Shown: positions 54,580 through 63,936, counted from the stretch's first letter. The stretch is DNA of 64,000 nt from Halorussus aquaticus (GCF_024218795.1 NZ_CP100400.1:2914001-2978000); one strand, 5' to 3'. Numbers and translations are program-made. The notes: generated from the sequence alone by a model not told the origin.

Positions 54580-54888
54580 CGTTGTCTCCCCGTCGGGTAG
54601 TCGGCAGGTTTCTCCTTATTTGTACTGGGCGGATATTGACAGAACTGCCTCTAAGTCGGGTTTAAACCGCCTCTAACGGTTGTACGCCCCGATTCGGTAC
54701 TTCGGCGACCGAGCGTGACTCTGCACAGTCCGACGGCGGTCGAGAGTCTGCCAGTTCCTCGGTCCGCTTCTCACCGGCGTCCCACTCCGCGCAGGAGCGG
54801 TGTGCAGTCGCGCCGCCGTCCCTTCGCCTCCGGGGCGGAGCTACCCGAGGTAAGCACTCTTAAGGCGAGTCGCCCACACCTCTCTCAC
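54580..54888. promoter_or_regulatory. Divergent promoter region with palindrome and direct repeats
   Basis: Between the low-complexity gene and hisC. GGTTTAAACC (54659-54668) is a perfect 10-bp palindrome flanked by two copies of GCCTCTAA (54647-54654 and 54669-54676). They are 70-100 bases upstream of the low-complexity gene's ATG and are a candidate operator. Near the right end CTTAAG at about 54859-54864 gives the hisC TATA element, 25-30 bases from its ATG. No gene seen. Confidence 0.4.
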
Positions 54889-56016
54889 ATGCAACCACGG
54901 GACCTCTCCGCGCACACCGTCTATCAGGCCGGACGGGGCATCGAGGAGGTCGCTCGGGAACTCGGTCTCGACCCCGACGACCTCGTGAAACTCGCCTCGA
55001 ACGAGAACCCCTTCGGCCCGAGTCCGGCCGCAGTCGAGGCCATCCGGGAGGCGGCCGCGTCGGCTAGCTCCTACCCCAAAGCGTCGCACGCCGACCTCAC
55101 CGAGAAACTGGCCGACCGTTGGGACGTCGCGTCCGAACAGGTCTGGTTGGGCAACGGCGGGGACGGCGTCCTCGACTACCTCGCTCGGGCCACGCTGGAA
55201 CCGGGCGACGCCGTCCTCGTCCCGGACCCCGGGTTCGCCTACTACGGGATGAGCGCGCGCTTCCACCACGGCGAGGTCGAAGAGTACCACCTCTCGAAGG
55301 ACGACGACTTCGCGCTGACGGCCGAGACGGTCCTCTCGGACTACGACGGCGAGCGAATCGTCCACCTCACGAGTCCGCACAACCCGACCGGGAAGCGGTT
55401 CGACCTCGACGCGGTCGAGGCGATCGCCGACGAGACGAGCGACGACACCCTCGTCGTCGTGGACGAGGCGTACGGCGAGTTCGCCGACGCGCCCAGCGCG
55501 GTCGAACTCGTCCGGACGCGCGACGACGTGGCGGTAATCCGGACGTTCTCGAAGGTGTACGGGCTGGCCGGGGTCCGCCTCGGTTACGGCATCGTGCCCG
55601 AGGAGTGGGCCGACGCGTACGCCCGAGTGAACACCCCGTTCGCCGCGAGCGAAATCGCCTGTCGGGCCGGACTCGCCGCGCTGGACGACGACGACCACGC
55701 CGAGAAGACGGTCGAGACGGCGGCGTGGGCGCGCGAGTACGTCTACGAGAACCTCGACGCGCCGACGTGGGAGAGCCACGCGAACTTCGTGCTGGCGGAG
55801 GTCGGAGATGTTCTCGAATCAGACGATTCGAGAGCCAGCCAGAACTCGGAGCGTTCTGGCCCGGCGAGCGAAGTCGCCGACGAACTCCAGCACCGCGGGG
55901 TCATCGTCCGGGACTGCACGAGTTTCGGCCTCCCGGAGTGCGTTCGCATCACCTGCGGCACCGAGGCCGAGACCGAGCGCGCGGTCGCCGAACTCAACGA
56001 GGTGCTATCGTCGTGA
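54889..56016 (+). CDS. hisC: Histidinol-phosphate aminotransferase
   Basis: A 375-residue PLP enzyme of the seventh histidine-synthesis step. KLASNENPFGPSP, TSPHNPTGKRF, VVDEAYGEFAD and the PLP-lysine motif IRTFSKVYGLAGVRLGYG are present, and the length is normal except for a polar insert around LESDDSRASQNSERSG. The ATG at 54889 fits the leaderless TATA spacing. The GTG of the adenylate kinase gene overlaps the stop (GTGA). Confidence 0.92.
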   Translation: MQPRDLSAHTVYQAGRGIEEVARELGLDPDDLVKLASNENPFGPSPAAVEAIREAAASASSYPKASHADLTEKLADRWDVASEQVWLGNGGDGVLDYLARATLEPGDAVLVPDPGFAYYGMSARFHHGEVEEYHLSKDDDFALTAETVLSDYDGERIVHLTSPHNPTGKRFDLDAVEAIADETSDDTLVVVDEAYGEFADAPSAVELVRTRDDVAVIRTFSKVYGLAGVRLGYGIVPEEWADAYARVNTPFAASEIACRAGLAALDDDDHAEKTVETAAWAREYVYENLDAPTWESHANFVLAEVGDVLESDDSRASQNSERSGPASEVADELQHRGVIVRDCTSFGLPECVRITCGTEAETERAVAELNEVLSS

Positions 56017-56597
56017 GAGTCGTCGTCACCGGGACGCCGGGCACCGGCAAGACCTCCGCGGTCGAGGCGCTCGAAGCAGACCCCGAGTTCGCCGACGCCG
56101 GTCTCGAAGTCGTCCACCTCAACGAACTGATTCGGGACGAGGACCTCTGGAGCGAGCGCGACGAGGAGCGCGACAGTCTCGTCGCCGACCTCGACGCGGT
56201 CGCCGAGCGACTGGCTGACCGCGACGACCTGCTCGTGGAGTCGCACCTCGCCCACCACCTCGACGTTCGAGAATCGCGGGGCGATTCTCGCAGCCCATCA
56301 GAAACGGACGTTTCTGAGGACGCCGACAGAGTGGTCGTCCTTCGGTGTCACCCCGAGGAACTGGAGCGGAGGCTCACCGGCCGCGGAGAGTCCGAAGCGA
56401 AAGCGCGCGAGAACGCCGAGAGTGAAGCGCTCGACGTGATTCTCTCCGAGGCAGTGAACGAACACGGCGTCGAGAACGTGTACGAAATCGAGACGACCGA
56501 CCGCGACCCCGACGAGGTGGCCGCCGAAATCGCGGCAGTCGTCTCGGGCGACCGGGAACCCAGCGCCGGAACGGTGTCCTACCTCGATTACCTATGA
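56013..56597 (+). CDS. Archaeal adenylate kinase-like NTPase (AK6/Fap7 type)
   Basis: A 194-residue P-loop kinase: RVVVTGTPGTGKTSAVEAL at the N-terminus, HLNELIRDEDLW and LLVESHLAHHL, then VVVLRCHPEELERRLTGRG. These match the Fap7/AK6 family, which combines adenylate-kinase activity with a ribosome-maturation role in eukaryotes and archaea. A short Asp/Ser insert (SRGDSRSPSETDVSEDAD) interrupts the middle. Coupled to hisC (GTGA) and to the next gene (ATGA). Confidence 0.85.
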   Translation: MRVVVTGTPGTGKTSAVEALEADPEFADAGLEVVHLNELIRDEDLWSERDEERDSLVADLDAVAERLADRDDLLVESHLAHHLDVRESRGDSRSPSETDVSEDADRVVVLRCHPEELERRLTGRGESEAKARENAESEALDVILSEAVNEHGVENVYEIETTDRDPDEVAAEIAAVVSGDREPSAGTVSYLDYL

Positions 56598-57202
56598 CCC
56601 TCGACCAGTTCCGTCACGTGGCCGACCGGATGCTCGACCCGTTCGTCTCGCTCTCGACGAGACTCGGCCTGACCCCCGACGCGGTCAGCGTCGTCGCGTT
56701 CGCGCTCGCCGGTGGGGCGGGGGGAGCGTTCTACCTCGGCGGCCAAGACCCGGTCTGGTACTTCGCGGGGGCCGTTCTCGTCTTCCTGAACGGGTGGCTC
56801 GACCTGCTCGACGGCGCGCTGGCGCGGGAGCTCGGCACCGACTCGAAGGCGGGCGACCTGCTGGACCACGTCCTCGACCGGTACGCCGACATCGTCATCA
56901 TCGCGGGACTCGCGGCCGGAATCGACCGCTACGCGCTGGGTCTCGCGGCCGTGACCGGCGTGCTGATGACCTCTTACCTCGGGACACAGGCTCAGGCGGT
57001 CGGACTCGACCGGGTGTACGGCGGCCTGCTCGGGCGCGCCGACCGACTCGCGCTCGTCGGCGTGACTGGGGTCCTCGCGGCCGTCGTATCGGCGACCCCC
57101 GCGGGGCTTTCGGTCGTCGCATGGTTACTCGTCGTCTTCGCTGTCGTCGGCCACTTCACTGCGGTGCAGCGGTTCTACTACTCCTGGCGAGCGCTGTCGT
57201 AG
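56594..57202 (+). CDS. CDP-alcohol phosphatidyltransferase (archaetidylinositol-phosphate synthase-like)
   Basis: A 202-residue integral membrane enzyme with the complete motif D-x2-D-G-x2-A-R-x8-G-x3-D-x3-D at residues 70-95. About six hydrophobic segments follow that pattern. In haloarchaea such enzymes attach inositol phosphate or related heads to CDP-archaeol. Starts in the adenylate kinase stop (ATGA). Confidence 0.88.
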   Translation: MTLDQFRHVADRMLDPFVSLSTRLGLTPDAVSVVAFALAGGAGGAFYLGGQDPVWYFAGAVLVFLNGWLDLLDGALARELGTDSKAGDLLDHVLDRYADIVIIAGLAAGIDRYALGLAAVTGVLMTSYLGTQAQAVGLDRVYGGLLGRADRLALVGVTGVLAAVVSATPAGLSVVAWLLVVFAVVGHFTAVQRFYYSWRALS

Positions 57203-57304
57203 GCTGACGGCAACTTCCGGCAGTGCAACCGATTTAATTGATTGTCGGTTAGTTAGCTTTTTCACAATCGGTAATGTCGAAAGGAACAGAGGTAGCGAAG
57301 TGTT

Positions 57305-57559
57305 ATGACGGACGAACGACCGGGTGAATCGGGTATCAGCGTGGACCTGGACGACATACTACCGGCGAACAGCCACATCAGCATGGACGAGTTTCTCGAA
57401 GTCGCCGAGGAGGTGGACTCGCTGTTCGAGTTGAGCCGCGAGACGCGACTCTCGCGTGAGACCTGCCGACGGGTCCTGAAGTACTTCGAGCGGAGCGAGG
57501 AGGTCAAACAGGGGTTCAGTTATCTCCGCGACCAGCAGGACGACGACCGATTGCCGTAG
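57305..57559 (+). CDS. Conserved haloarchaeal hypothetical protein
   Basis: An 84-residue soluble protein (MTDERPGESGISVDLDDILPANSHISMDEFLEVAEEVDSLFELSRETRLSRETCRRVLKYFERSEEV...). Helical, with an SRET-SRET repeat. It may have a helical DNA- or protein-binding role; no family recognised. Confidence 0.6.
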   Translation: MTDERPGESGISVDLDDILPANSHISMDEFLEVAEEVDSLFELSRETRLSRETCRRVLKYFERSEEVKQGFSYLRDQQDDDRLP

Positions 57560-57681
57560 ACCCCGGTTCGTTCGATACGCGGACTCTCTGCGAGCGACCG
57601 GACGACGATACTCGAACGGACGGCCGTCGGACCGGTCACCACGGCGTGGAATTTAAGAGCGGCGACAGACTACCTTCCCTC

Positions 57682-58209
57682 ATGGTACAGTGTGAGATGT
57701 GCGGTGCCGAGACGGGGTCCCCGAAGACCATCAAGGTCGAGGGGGCCGAGTTGGACGTTTGCGACAACTGCTCGGACTTCGGGACCGAGGTCAAGACGCA
57801 GGACACCTCCAGTTCCACCTCGACCAAGTACTCGACCTCCTCGTCGTCGGGGAGTTCCGGGTCGTCCTCCTCGTCGAGTACGTCTTCGAGTTCGTCCCAG
57901 TCGCGGCGCTCGGACATGTTCGACGACATGGACGAAATCGCGCAGGACTACGACGACCGCATCCGAAACGCCCGCGAGAGCGAGGGCATGACCCAAGAGG
58001 ACCTCGCCGACGAACTCAACGAGAAGGCGAGCCTCATCCGGAAACTGGAGCGCGGCGACGTCCTCCCCAGCGACGAAGTACGCCAGAAACTCGAGAGCGA
58101 ACTCGACATCCGGTTGACCGCCGGTAGCTCCGCCGACGACGAGGAGTGGAGCGGCGGCAGTTCGTCGGGCGAGTACACGCTCGGCGACGTGGTCAAGCGC
58201 AAGGACTAG
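57682..58209 (+). CDS. Multiprotein bridging factor (aMBF1-like) transcription factor
   Basis: A 175-residue protein. Residues 1-30 form a zinc ribbon (VQCEMCGAETG, LDVCDNCSDFG), 45-80 a Ser/Thr-rich linker and about 95-150 a Cro/C1-type HTH (RIRNARESEGMTQEDLADELNEKASLIRKLERGDVLPSDEVRQKLE). This is the archaeal MBF1 architecture, which bridges regulators and the basal machinery. ATG at 57682 chosen. Confidence 0.92.
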   Translation: MVQCEMCGAETGSPKTIKVEGAELDVCDNCSDFGTEVKTQDTSSSTSTKYSTSSSSGSSGSSSSSSTSSSSSQSRRSDMFDDMDEIAQDYDDRIRNARESEGMTQEDLADELNEKASLIRKLERGDVLPSDEVRQKLESELDIRLTAGSSADDEEWSGGSSSGEYTLGDVVKRKD

Positions 58210-58411
58210 AGACGCCGCGACGACGAAACAGGAGGACGGACCCGCTTCCGAGAGTCGTCGGCCGCACTCACGGCACGGTACTCCGCCCGCCGACCGTACG
58301 CCCGTTCGGTCGTTACGGTCGGTTTTATCCGTTCGCTTTTTCCACTCCGATAGCTGGTGTCTCTCGGGAAGTCTCGCAACCTATTAGTCGCGCCCGGCGG
58401 TCGGTTCGGAC

Positions 58412-59056
58412 ATGAAGGTCGTCGTCAATCTGAAAGCGTACCCGTGTGACCCGGTCGAAGTCGCCACCGCCGCCCGCGAGGTCAGCGACGCGTCGGGCGT
58501 GGACATCGCCGTCGCGCCGCAGGCCGCGCACCTCGAACGCGTCGCCGAGACGGGCGTCGAGACGTGGGCACAGCACGTCGGCCCGGTCGAACACGGCAGT
58601 CACACTGGTTCGACGCTGGCCGAGGCCGCCGCCGAGGCTGGCGCGACCGGAACCCTGCTCAACCACTCCGAGCGCCGCCTGAAACTCGCGGACATCGACG
58701 GCGCGCTCGACGCGGCCGAGCGCGCGGACCTCGAGACGTGCGTCTGCGCGAACAATCCCGACCAAATAGGGGCGGTCGCTGCGCTCGGCCCGGACGCCGT
58801 GGCCGTCGAACCCCCGGAACTCATCGGCACCGGCACGCCCGTCAGCAAGGCCGACCCCGACGTCGTCACCGACGCCGTCGAGGCCGCCGAGGCGGTAGAC
58901 GACTCGGTAGCGGTGTACTGCGGCGCGGGAATCTCGACCGGCGAGGACCTGACCTCCGCGCGGGAGTTGGGCGCGGAGGGCGTCCTGCTGGCCAGCGGCG
59001 TGGCGAAGGCCGACGACCCGAAGGCGGCGCTGGAGGACTTGGTGGCTCCGCTGTAG
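58412..59056 (+). CDS. tpiA: Triosephosphate isomerase
   Basis: A 214-residue archaeal short-form TIM-barrel enzyme interconverting DHAP and G3[39 protein letters not shown] (catalytic His), [11 protein letters not shown] (catalytic Glu) and [19 protein letters not shown] are all present. A TATA-like CCTATTAG is 27-30 bases before the ATG. Confidence 0.93.
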   Translation: MKVVVNLKAYPCDPVEVATAAREVSDASGVDIAVAPQAAHLERVAETGVETWAQHVGPVEHGSHTGSTLAEAAAEAGATGTLLNHSERRLKLADIDGALDAAERADLETCVCANNPDQIGAVAALGPDAVAVEPPELIGTGTPVSKADPDVVTDAVEAAEAVDDSVAVYCGAGISTGEDLTSARELGAEGVLLASGVAKADDPKAALEDLVAPL

Positions 59057-59080
59057 AGACCGAGCAGACGAACCGCCGTA

Positions 59081-59353
59081 CTACTCGGCGACGATTATCC
59101 AGTGGTCGTCGTCCTGCTTCTCCAGAATCGACTCCTCCCGCATCCGGACGACGTACCCCGTGACGGTGTTCTCCAGTTCGTGGTCGGCTTTCACGCGGAC
59201 GAGGTTCCCGAGGACCCGCGCCGACGGCGGTTTCTGGGCCGCGCCGCAGTCGTAGATGGTCAGCAGTTCGGTCTCCCGCTCGTCGTAGACGACCACGTAG
59301 GCGTGCTGGGGAAGCCTCCACTCGTCCTCGCCCGCCCGAGCCAGCGTGTTCAT
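59081..59353 (-). CDS. Conserved haloarchaeal hypothetical protein
   Basis: A 90-residue protein: MNTLARAGEDEWRLPQHAYVVVYDERETELLTIYDCGAAQKPPSARVLGNLVRVKAD... Beta-rich, soluble. The VVVYDERETELLTIYDCG and GYVVRMREES patterns are reminiscent of other haloarchaeal unknowns. Convergent with tpiA. Confidence 0.6.
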   Translation of the reverse strand: MNTLARAGEDEWRLPQHAYVVVYDERETELLTIYDCGAAQKPPSARVLGNLVRVKADHELENTVTGYVVRMREESILEKQDDDHWIIVAE

Positions 59354-59376
59354 GGGAACAGATAGCCGGAACCGAC

Positions 59377-59859
59377 CTAAAACTCCCCCGGCGTGTGGCC
59401 CACCTGCTGGTCGTCTCCGTCGAGAGGGCGACCCTCCGCGTCCGACAACTCCCGGCCGCCCGACTGAATCCGCCGAACGTCGTCGAACAGGTCTCGGTGG
59501 TGCGTGGCGATGTCGGTGGTGGTCACGATGCCCTTCAGTTCGTCGTCAACCGTCACGGGGAGGTGCTTCGTCGCGTTTTCCTTCATCACCGCGACCGCCC
59601 GGACGACGGTGTCGTCGGGCCGAATCGTCACTACGGGATGGCTCACGACCGAGTCGAGCGGAATTCGGTCGTACGGCCGTCCCGTCGCGACCCCCGCGTA
59701 CAGAATGTCGGACTTCGTGACGATGCCCGCGGGCGTCCCCGCGTGAGTCACGATTACACTGCCGACGCTGTGCCTGAGCATCTGGGTCGCCGCCTGCTGG
59801 ACCGAAGAACCACTCTCGACCGTTACGACAGATTCAGTCATCAATTCCCTGACTAACAT
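59377..59859 (-). CDS. CBS-domain protein
   Basis: A 160-residue protein with two CBS motifs: VRELMTESVVTVESGSSVQQAATQMLRHSVGSVIVTHAGTPAGIVTKSDI and LDSVVSHPVVTIRPDDTVVRAVAVMKENATKHLPVTVDDELKGIVTTTDIATHH. CBS pairs bind adenosyl ligands and regulate partners. No extra domain. Single gene. Confidence 0.9.
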   Translation of the reverse strand: MLVRELMTESVVTVESGSSVQQAATQMLRHSVGSVIVTHAGTPAGIVTKSDILYAGVATGRPYDRIPLDSVVSHPVVTIRPDDTVVRAVAVMKENATKHLPVTVDDELKGIVTTTDIATHHRDLFDDVRRIQSGGRELSDAEGRPLDGDDQQVGHTPGEF

Positions 59860-59944
59860 GTCTGGGTGATGGACGGTCCGGTCTTAAAAACCCCACTCGG
59901 ATTTCTATCGACTGAGAACCGGCCTGCCGAGTCGCGGAGCGTCT

Positions 59945-61507
59945 CTACGCCGACTCCTCCGCTTCCACGTCGGGGAGTTCCGCGGCGACCTCCGACAGCG
60001 CCTCGCTCCGGGTGTCGTCGTCCATCTCGCCGTCGGTCAGCGCCGCGAGCAGACTCGGTAACGCGGCGACGTACTCGCCGTGCCCGGCGTGCTGGACGAA
60101 CCCGCGCTGACGGAGCGTCCGGTTGTGGTTGTAGGCGAGTTCGCGGTCCTCCGCCCCGCCCGCCACGACGTGGGCCTCGACCGGACTCGCCGGTCCCTCG
60201 CCGAGGTAGTAGGCCAGCATCCCGCGCTCGACGGGGTCGAGCGCGTCGAGTTCCGCTCGAATCGCTTCGAGCGGTTCGCGGTCCCCGGAGTCGGTCTCGT
60301 CCGCTTCGGCCGGGTCGTCGTCCGTCTCGCTCTCGGCGTCCTCCGCCTCGGCCTGTTCGAAGCCGCCGAGGTCGGCCTGCTGGACCCGCTGGCCGCCGCC
60401 GACGACTCGCCCGCCCGAGTTCGCCCCGCCGGTATCGACGTAGGGGTTGGCGCGCTGGTTCCGGGAGGTGTCGAGCATCGCCTTGGCGAACTTGTCGGCG
60501 ACCTCCTCCATCTCGCGGGCCTCCTCCAGTTGGCGTTCGAGGTCCTCGATGTGGTTCTCCTTCTCGCGGAGTTCCTGCTGGAGTTCCTCGATTCGGTCCT
60601 CCCTCCGGGACTCCTCCTCGCTTATCTCTCGGAGGTCGCTTACGAGGTCGTCGCTGACCGACTTGAGGTCGGGGCGCTCGAAGTCGTCGAGACCGGGGGT
60701 GGCCCCGGCGTCGAACGTCTGCTTGCGGTGGAACTTGACCCGGCGGGTCTCCTCGGACCAGTCGGTCGTCATGAACGCCTCGCCGTCGCCCATGTCCTCG
60801 ATGGCGTCGGCGTACTCGGTGCCGAGGATGCGCCCGACGACGTTAGTGTCGTTGTTCCACGTGAGACGGTGCCACACCAACCAGTCGCACTGGGTGATGA
60901 AGTCCTTCTTCACGTCGGCCGGGCGCTGGCTGATGCCCGCGATGCCGAGTCCGTGCTTGCGCCCGCGCTTGCCGATCTTGATGAGCATCCGGCCGCACTC
61001 GTCCATCCCGCCGCCCTCGGGGATGTACTCGTGGACCTCCTCGACCACCATCAGGAACGGCTTCTTGAGCTTCTTCTCCTTCGCGAACAGCTGTTGGGCG
61101 ACCGCCTTCAGCAGTTCCTTGCCGTCGTCCTCGTTCAGATAGCCCGACACGTCGAGGATGATGGGGACGTTCTCCTCCAACGCGAGCGACGCGAGTTTCT
61201 CGGCGTGCTGGGGTTCGACTTGGATGTCGCACTCCTCGTCGGCCCCCGCGTGGAGCAGTTCGTACTCCTCCTTGAGACCGTAGTACTCCCCGTCCGTGTC
61301 CACCAGCATCACCGGGTAGCCGCCGTCTAAGAGCTTCTCCGCGACGACGCTCATGGTGTTGGACTTTCCGGACCCGGACTTGCCGGTGATGAACGCCCGA
61401 CCGGTCAGCACCTCCACGACGGGCAACTCGACCGGGTCGCCGGGTTCGCCGTCCTCGCCGCCCTTCCCGGCGCTCACCTCGGCCACGTCGATGGTCTCCT
61501 GGGACAT
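59945..61507 (-). CDS. HerA-like/DUF87 ATPase
   Basis: A 520-residue protein. The ATPase core is at about 30-290: Walker A GKSGSGKS at 42-49, LVDTDGEYYG, FLMVVEEVHEYIPEGGG (Walker B/arginine-finger region) and ISQRPADVKKDFITQCDWLVWHRLTWN. A coiled coil at about 305-350 (EESRREDRIEELQQELREKENH...) and a C-terminal winged-helix-like region follow. HerA-type ATPases translocate DNA, but this one stands without a nurA partner. ATG at 61507. Confidence 0.87.
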   Translation of the reverse strand: MSQETIDVAEVSAGKGGEDGEPGDPVELPVVEVLTGRAFITGKSGSGKSNTMSVVAEKLLDGGYPVMLVDTDGEYYGLKEEYELLHAGADEECDIQVEPQHAEKLASLALEENVPIILDVSGYLNEDDGKELLKAVAQQLFAKEKKLKKPFLMVVEEVHEYIPEGGGMDECGRMLIKIGKRGRKHGLGIAGISQRPADVKKDFITQCDWLVWHRLTWNNDTNVVGRILGTEYADAIEDMGDGEAFMTTDWSEETRRVKFHRKQTFDAGATPGLDDFERPDLKSVSDDLVSDLREISEEESRREDRIEELQQELREKENHIEDLERQLEEAREMEEVADKFAKAMLDTSRNQRANPYVDTGGANSGGRVVGGGQRVQQADLGGFEQAEAEDAESETDDDPAEADETDSGDREPLEAIRAELDALDPVERGMLAYYLGEGPASPVEAHVVAGGAEDRELAYNHNRTLRQRGFVQHAGHGEYVAALPSLLAALTDGEMDDDTRSEALSEVAAELPDVEAEESA

Positions 61508-61660
61508 CTCTTGGCGGCTACCTCTCACTGACCCCTCATAAACGGTCGGGGGTCGCGGGACCGGCGGGCCGGACTCCGAAAACCGGCAAATACTGACATT
61601 CCCGGCACGAAGTGTCGGCAGTCGCCATTCGTTTATACGTCGCCTGCGTAGACGGAGGTA

Positions 61661-62740
61661 ATGAAGGATTCAATCCTCGACGCAGTGGGGTCGCCGCTCG
61701 TCAGCGTCTCTGCTCCCGAGGGCGCGACGATAGCGGCGAAAGTCGAGGGTTTCAACCCCGGCGGGTCGGCCAAGGACCGTCCCGCACGCGAGATGATAGC
61801 GGCCGCGGAGCGGGCGGGCGACGTCTCGCCGGGCGACCACCTCGTCGAACCCACGAGCGGCAACACCGGTATCGGTCTCGCCGTGGCGGCCGCCGCCCGC
61901 GGCTACGACCTCACCATCGTGATGCCCGCGTCGAAGTCACCCGAGCGTCGGAAACTGCTGCAGGCGTACGGTGCGAACCTCGAACTGGTCGAAGGCGAGA
62001 TGGAGGACGCCCGCGAGCGCGCCGACCGACTCGCCGAGGCGGACGGCGTCGTCCAGATGGGGCAGTTCGCCAACCCCGCGAACGCCGAGGCCCACTACCG
62101 GACGACCGCCGAGGAGATACTCGAACAGGTCGAGGGCCGGGAAATCGACGCCTTCGTCGCCGGGGTCGGCACCGGCGGCACCATCACGGGCACCGCCTCG
62201 CGCCTGCTGGAGGAGTTCCCCGAGATGGAGGTGGTCGCGGTCGAACCCGAGCGCAACGCGGTCCTCTCGACCGGCGAGTCGGGCCACGACGAGTATCAGG
62301 GGATGGGACCGGGATTCGTCAGCGACCTGCTGGACACCGACCTCCTCACGAGCGTCGAGACGGTCGCGCTGGAGGACGCCGAACGCGAGGCCCGGCGACT
62401 CGCCCGCGAGGAGGGCATCCTCGTCGGCCAGTCGTCGGGCGCGGCGGCGGTCGCGGCCCGTCGCGTCGCCGAGCGCATCGCCGAACCCGAACTGAACTGC
62501 CCGGAGACCCCCGACGAAATCGAGGACCTCGTCGCCTCCGACGGCGGCGAATCGGGGTCGGCCGCAGGCACCGCTACCGAGGTTCAATCGGACGGCGGTG
62601 AGCACCTCGGTGAGGTGCGAGCCTCGTCGGGGCTGCGGCCCGACGGTGGCGCGCTCGACGGCTACGACGACTGCCCGCTGGTCGTGACGGTGTTCCCCGA
62701 CAGCGGCGAGCGATACCTCTCGACCGGGATGTTCGACTAG
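61661..62740 (+). CDS. Cysteine synthase-like PLP enzyme
   Basis: A 359-residue fold type II PLP enzyme. VEGFNPGGSAKDRPAREMI (PLP lysine in SAKDR), EPTSGNTGIGLAVAAA, FVAGVGTGGTITGTAS and SSGAAAVAA are O-acetylserine sulfhydrylase/cystathionine-beta-synthase-type signatures. The C-terminal third has a ~50-residue acidic insert (about 290-340) with no structure signal before the final LVVTVFPDSGERYLST. Convergent, overlapping the GIY-YIG-like gene by four bases. Confidence 0.88.
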   Translation: MKDSILDAVGSPLVSVSAPEGATIAAKVEGFNPGGSAKDRPAREMIAAAERAGDVSPGDHLVEPTSGNTGIGLAVAAAARGYDLTIVMPASKSPERRKLLQAYGANLELVEGEMEDARERADRLAEADGVVQMGQFANPANAEAHYRTTAEEILEQVEGREIDAFVAGVGTGGTITGTASRLLEEFPEMEVVAVEPERNAVLSTGESGHDEYQGMGPGFVSDLLDTDLLTSVETVALEDAEREARRLAREEGILVGQSSGAAAVAARRVAERIAEPELNCPETPDEIEDLVASDGGESGSAAGTATEVQSDGGEHLGEVRASSGLRPDGGALDGYDDCPLVVTVFPDSGERYLSTGMFD

Positions 62741-63447
62741 CCGCCCATCTCGCCGACGTAGCGTTCGAGGACGTCCAGAAATGCGGGGTCGTAGTCTTCT
62801 TCGACGTGGTTCACGTTCCACAGGCCCGAGCGACGAATCTCCGGACTCGAACTGTTCGTCCCCAGCCACCGGGTATCACGGGAGTCGAGCGACTCGCGCC
62901 GATAGTTGCTCAGTAGCGCTATCGCGTTCTGTTCGACGTAGGCACGGTCACTCTCGGGACCCGGGTCGTCGTCTATCTCCACCCAGAGCAGCGGCATGCC
63001 GCGAACATAGAAGCTGACCCGCTTCTCCATGTCGTACTCCTCGTCTCTGAGTCCCTCTTTAGGGGCGCTAGAACCCTCACCCCAGTACGGATACTCGTCG
63101 GCCAACCCCTCGCGGTCGATGAGTGCTTCTCCGACTCGCAGTCGAAAGACGGAGCCTCGGTGGTTGCCTCCGTCCTCGTGACCGCCGCGGAACGTCCCGC
63201 GGTGGCTTCTGAGTCTGTCCCACAGCGTGGTACCGCTCCCCACCGAGACGGCGTGCGTACCGACTCGACAGACCCGGGGCTGGTCGTCGTTGGCGCGGGT
63301 CACTTCGCGAGCGAAGAAGAAGTACACGCCGCGCTCGGGCCAGTCCATACGGCCGGTCGAGTTCGCCAGAAAGCGGTATCCACCGACCCGCTCTCGAAGC
63401 TCGCGAAGTAGCTCGTAGAATCGGTCGAGGTCCGTTCGTCGAGTCAT
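62737..63447 (-). CDS. GIY-YIG-like nuclease protein
   Basis: A 236-residue protein. RGVYFFFAREV at about 40-48 corresponds to the GIY strand, CRVGTHAVSVGSGTTLWDRLRSHRG to the YIG strand with the conserved Arg and His, and YVEQNAIALLSNY near 170-182 supplies the acidic and Asn motif. It thus resembles a distinct GIY-YIG-like family with a large C-terminal extension. It overlaps the YaaA-like gene upstream (ATGA), so they form a pair. Confidence 0.65.
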   Translation of the reverse strand: MTRRTDLDRFYELLRELRERVGGYRFLANSTGRMDWPERGVYFFFAREVTRANDDQPRVCRVGTHAVSVGSGTTLWDRLRSHRGTFRGGHEDGGNHRGSVFRLRVGEALIDREGLADEYPYWGEGSSAPKEGLRDEEYDMEKRVSFYVRGMPLLWVEIDDDPGPESDRAYVEQNAIALLSNYRRESLDSRDTRWLGTNSSSPEIRRSGLWNVNHVEEDYDPAFLDVLERYVGEMGG

Positions 63448-63866
63448 AGGTCCTCAATCTGTTCGTTGTACCACGCGAGCGACTCACCGTACCGAAGCCC
63501 CTCCGTCGGAATCTCGTACTCGACTTCACCGAGGGCCTCTAACAGCGGTTCGTAGTAGTCTTTTCCGGCGTGAATCACGAGTCGGTCGTCGGTCACGTTC
63601 TGCTGGCGGAGTTCCGTCACAACCTCGGAACCCCACTTGCGTCGCTCCTCGGCGTCGAGATCCGAAAGGGCGAGGTCGTACGGTTCTATCTTCGAACCAT
63701 CGGGCTCTAGTAGACCGTGTTTAGCCGAGAGAACGTACCAACTATCGTGGAATCGCTCGCAGTGGTTACGAGCTTTCTCGAAGAGAACCGATTCCATGTA
63801 GAGCTCTTTCGGACGTTTTGCTTCTGATGATTTTGAACTCGAACAACTCACAAGACCGACAGCCAT
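63444..63866 (-). CDS. YaaA/DUF6884-like protein
   Basis: A 140-residue protein: AVGLVSCSSSKSSEAKRPKELYMESVLFEKARNHCERF, then SWYVLSAKHGLLEPDGSKIEPYDLAL. The VSCSSSK and SAKHGLL motifs are those of DUF6884, related to YaaA-type proteins that occur in DNA-modification and stress contexts. ATG at 63866 is preferred over the GTG at 63878, because a TATA-like GGTTAAAC lies about 30 bases upstream. Confidence 0.72.
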   Translation of the reverse strand: MAVGLVSCSSSKSSEAKRPKELYMESVLFEKARNHCERFHDSWYVLSAKHGLLEPDGSKIEPYDLALSDLDAEERRKWGSEVVTELRQQNVTDDRLVIHAGKDYYEPLLEALGEVEYEIPTEGLRYGESLAWYNEQIEDL

Positions 63867-63936
63867 ACGTCCACACACCCCAATGACAGTAGTTTAACCT
63901 TCCGGTCTTCCGGAACTGAGAAATCCGGACCGACTC

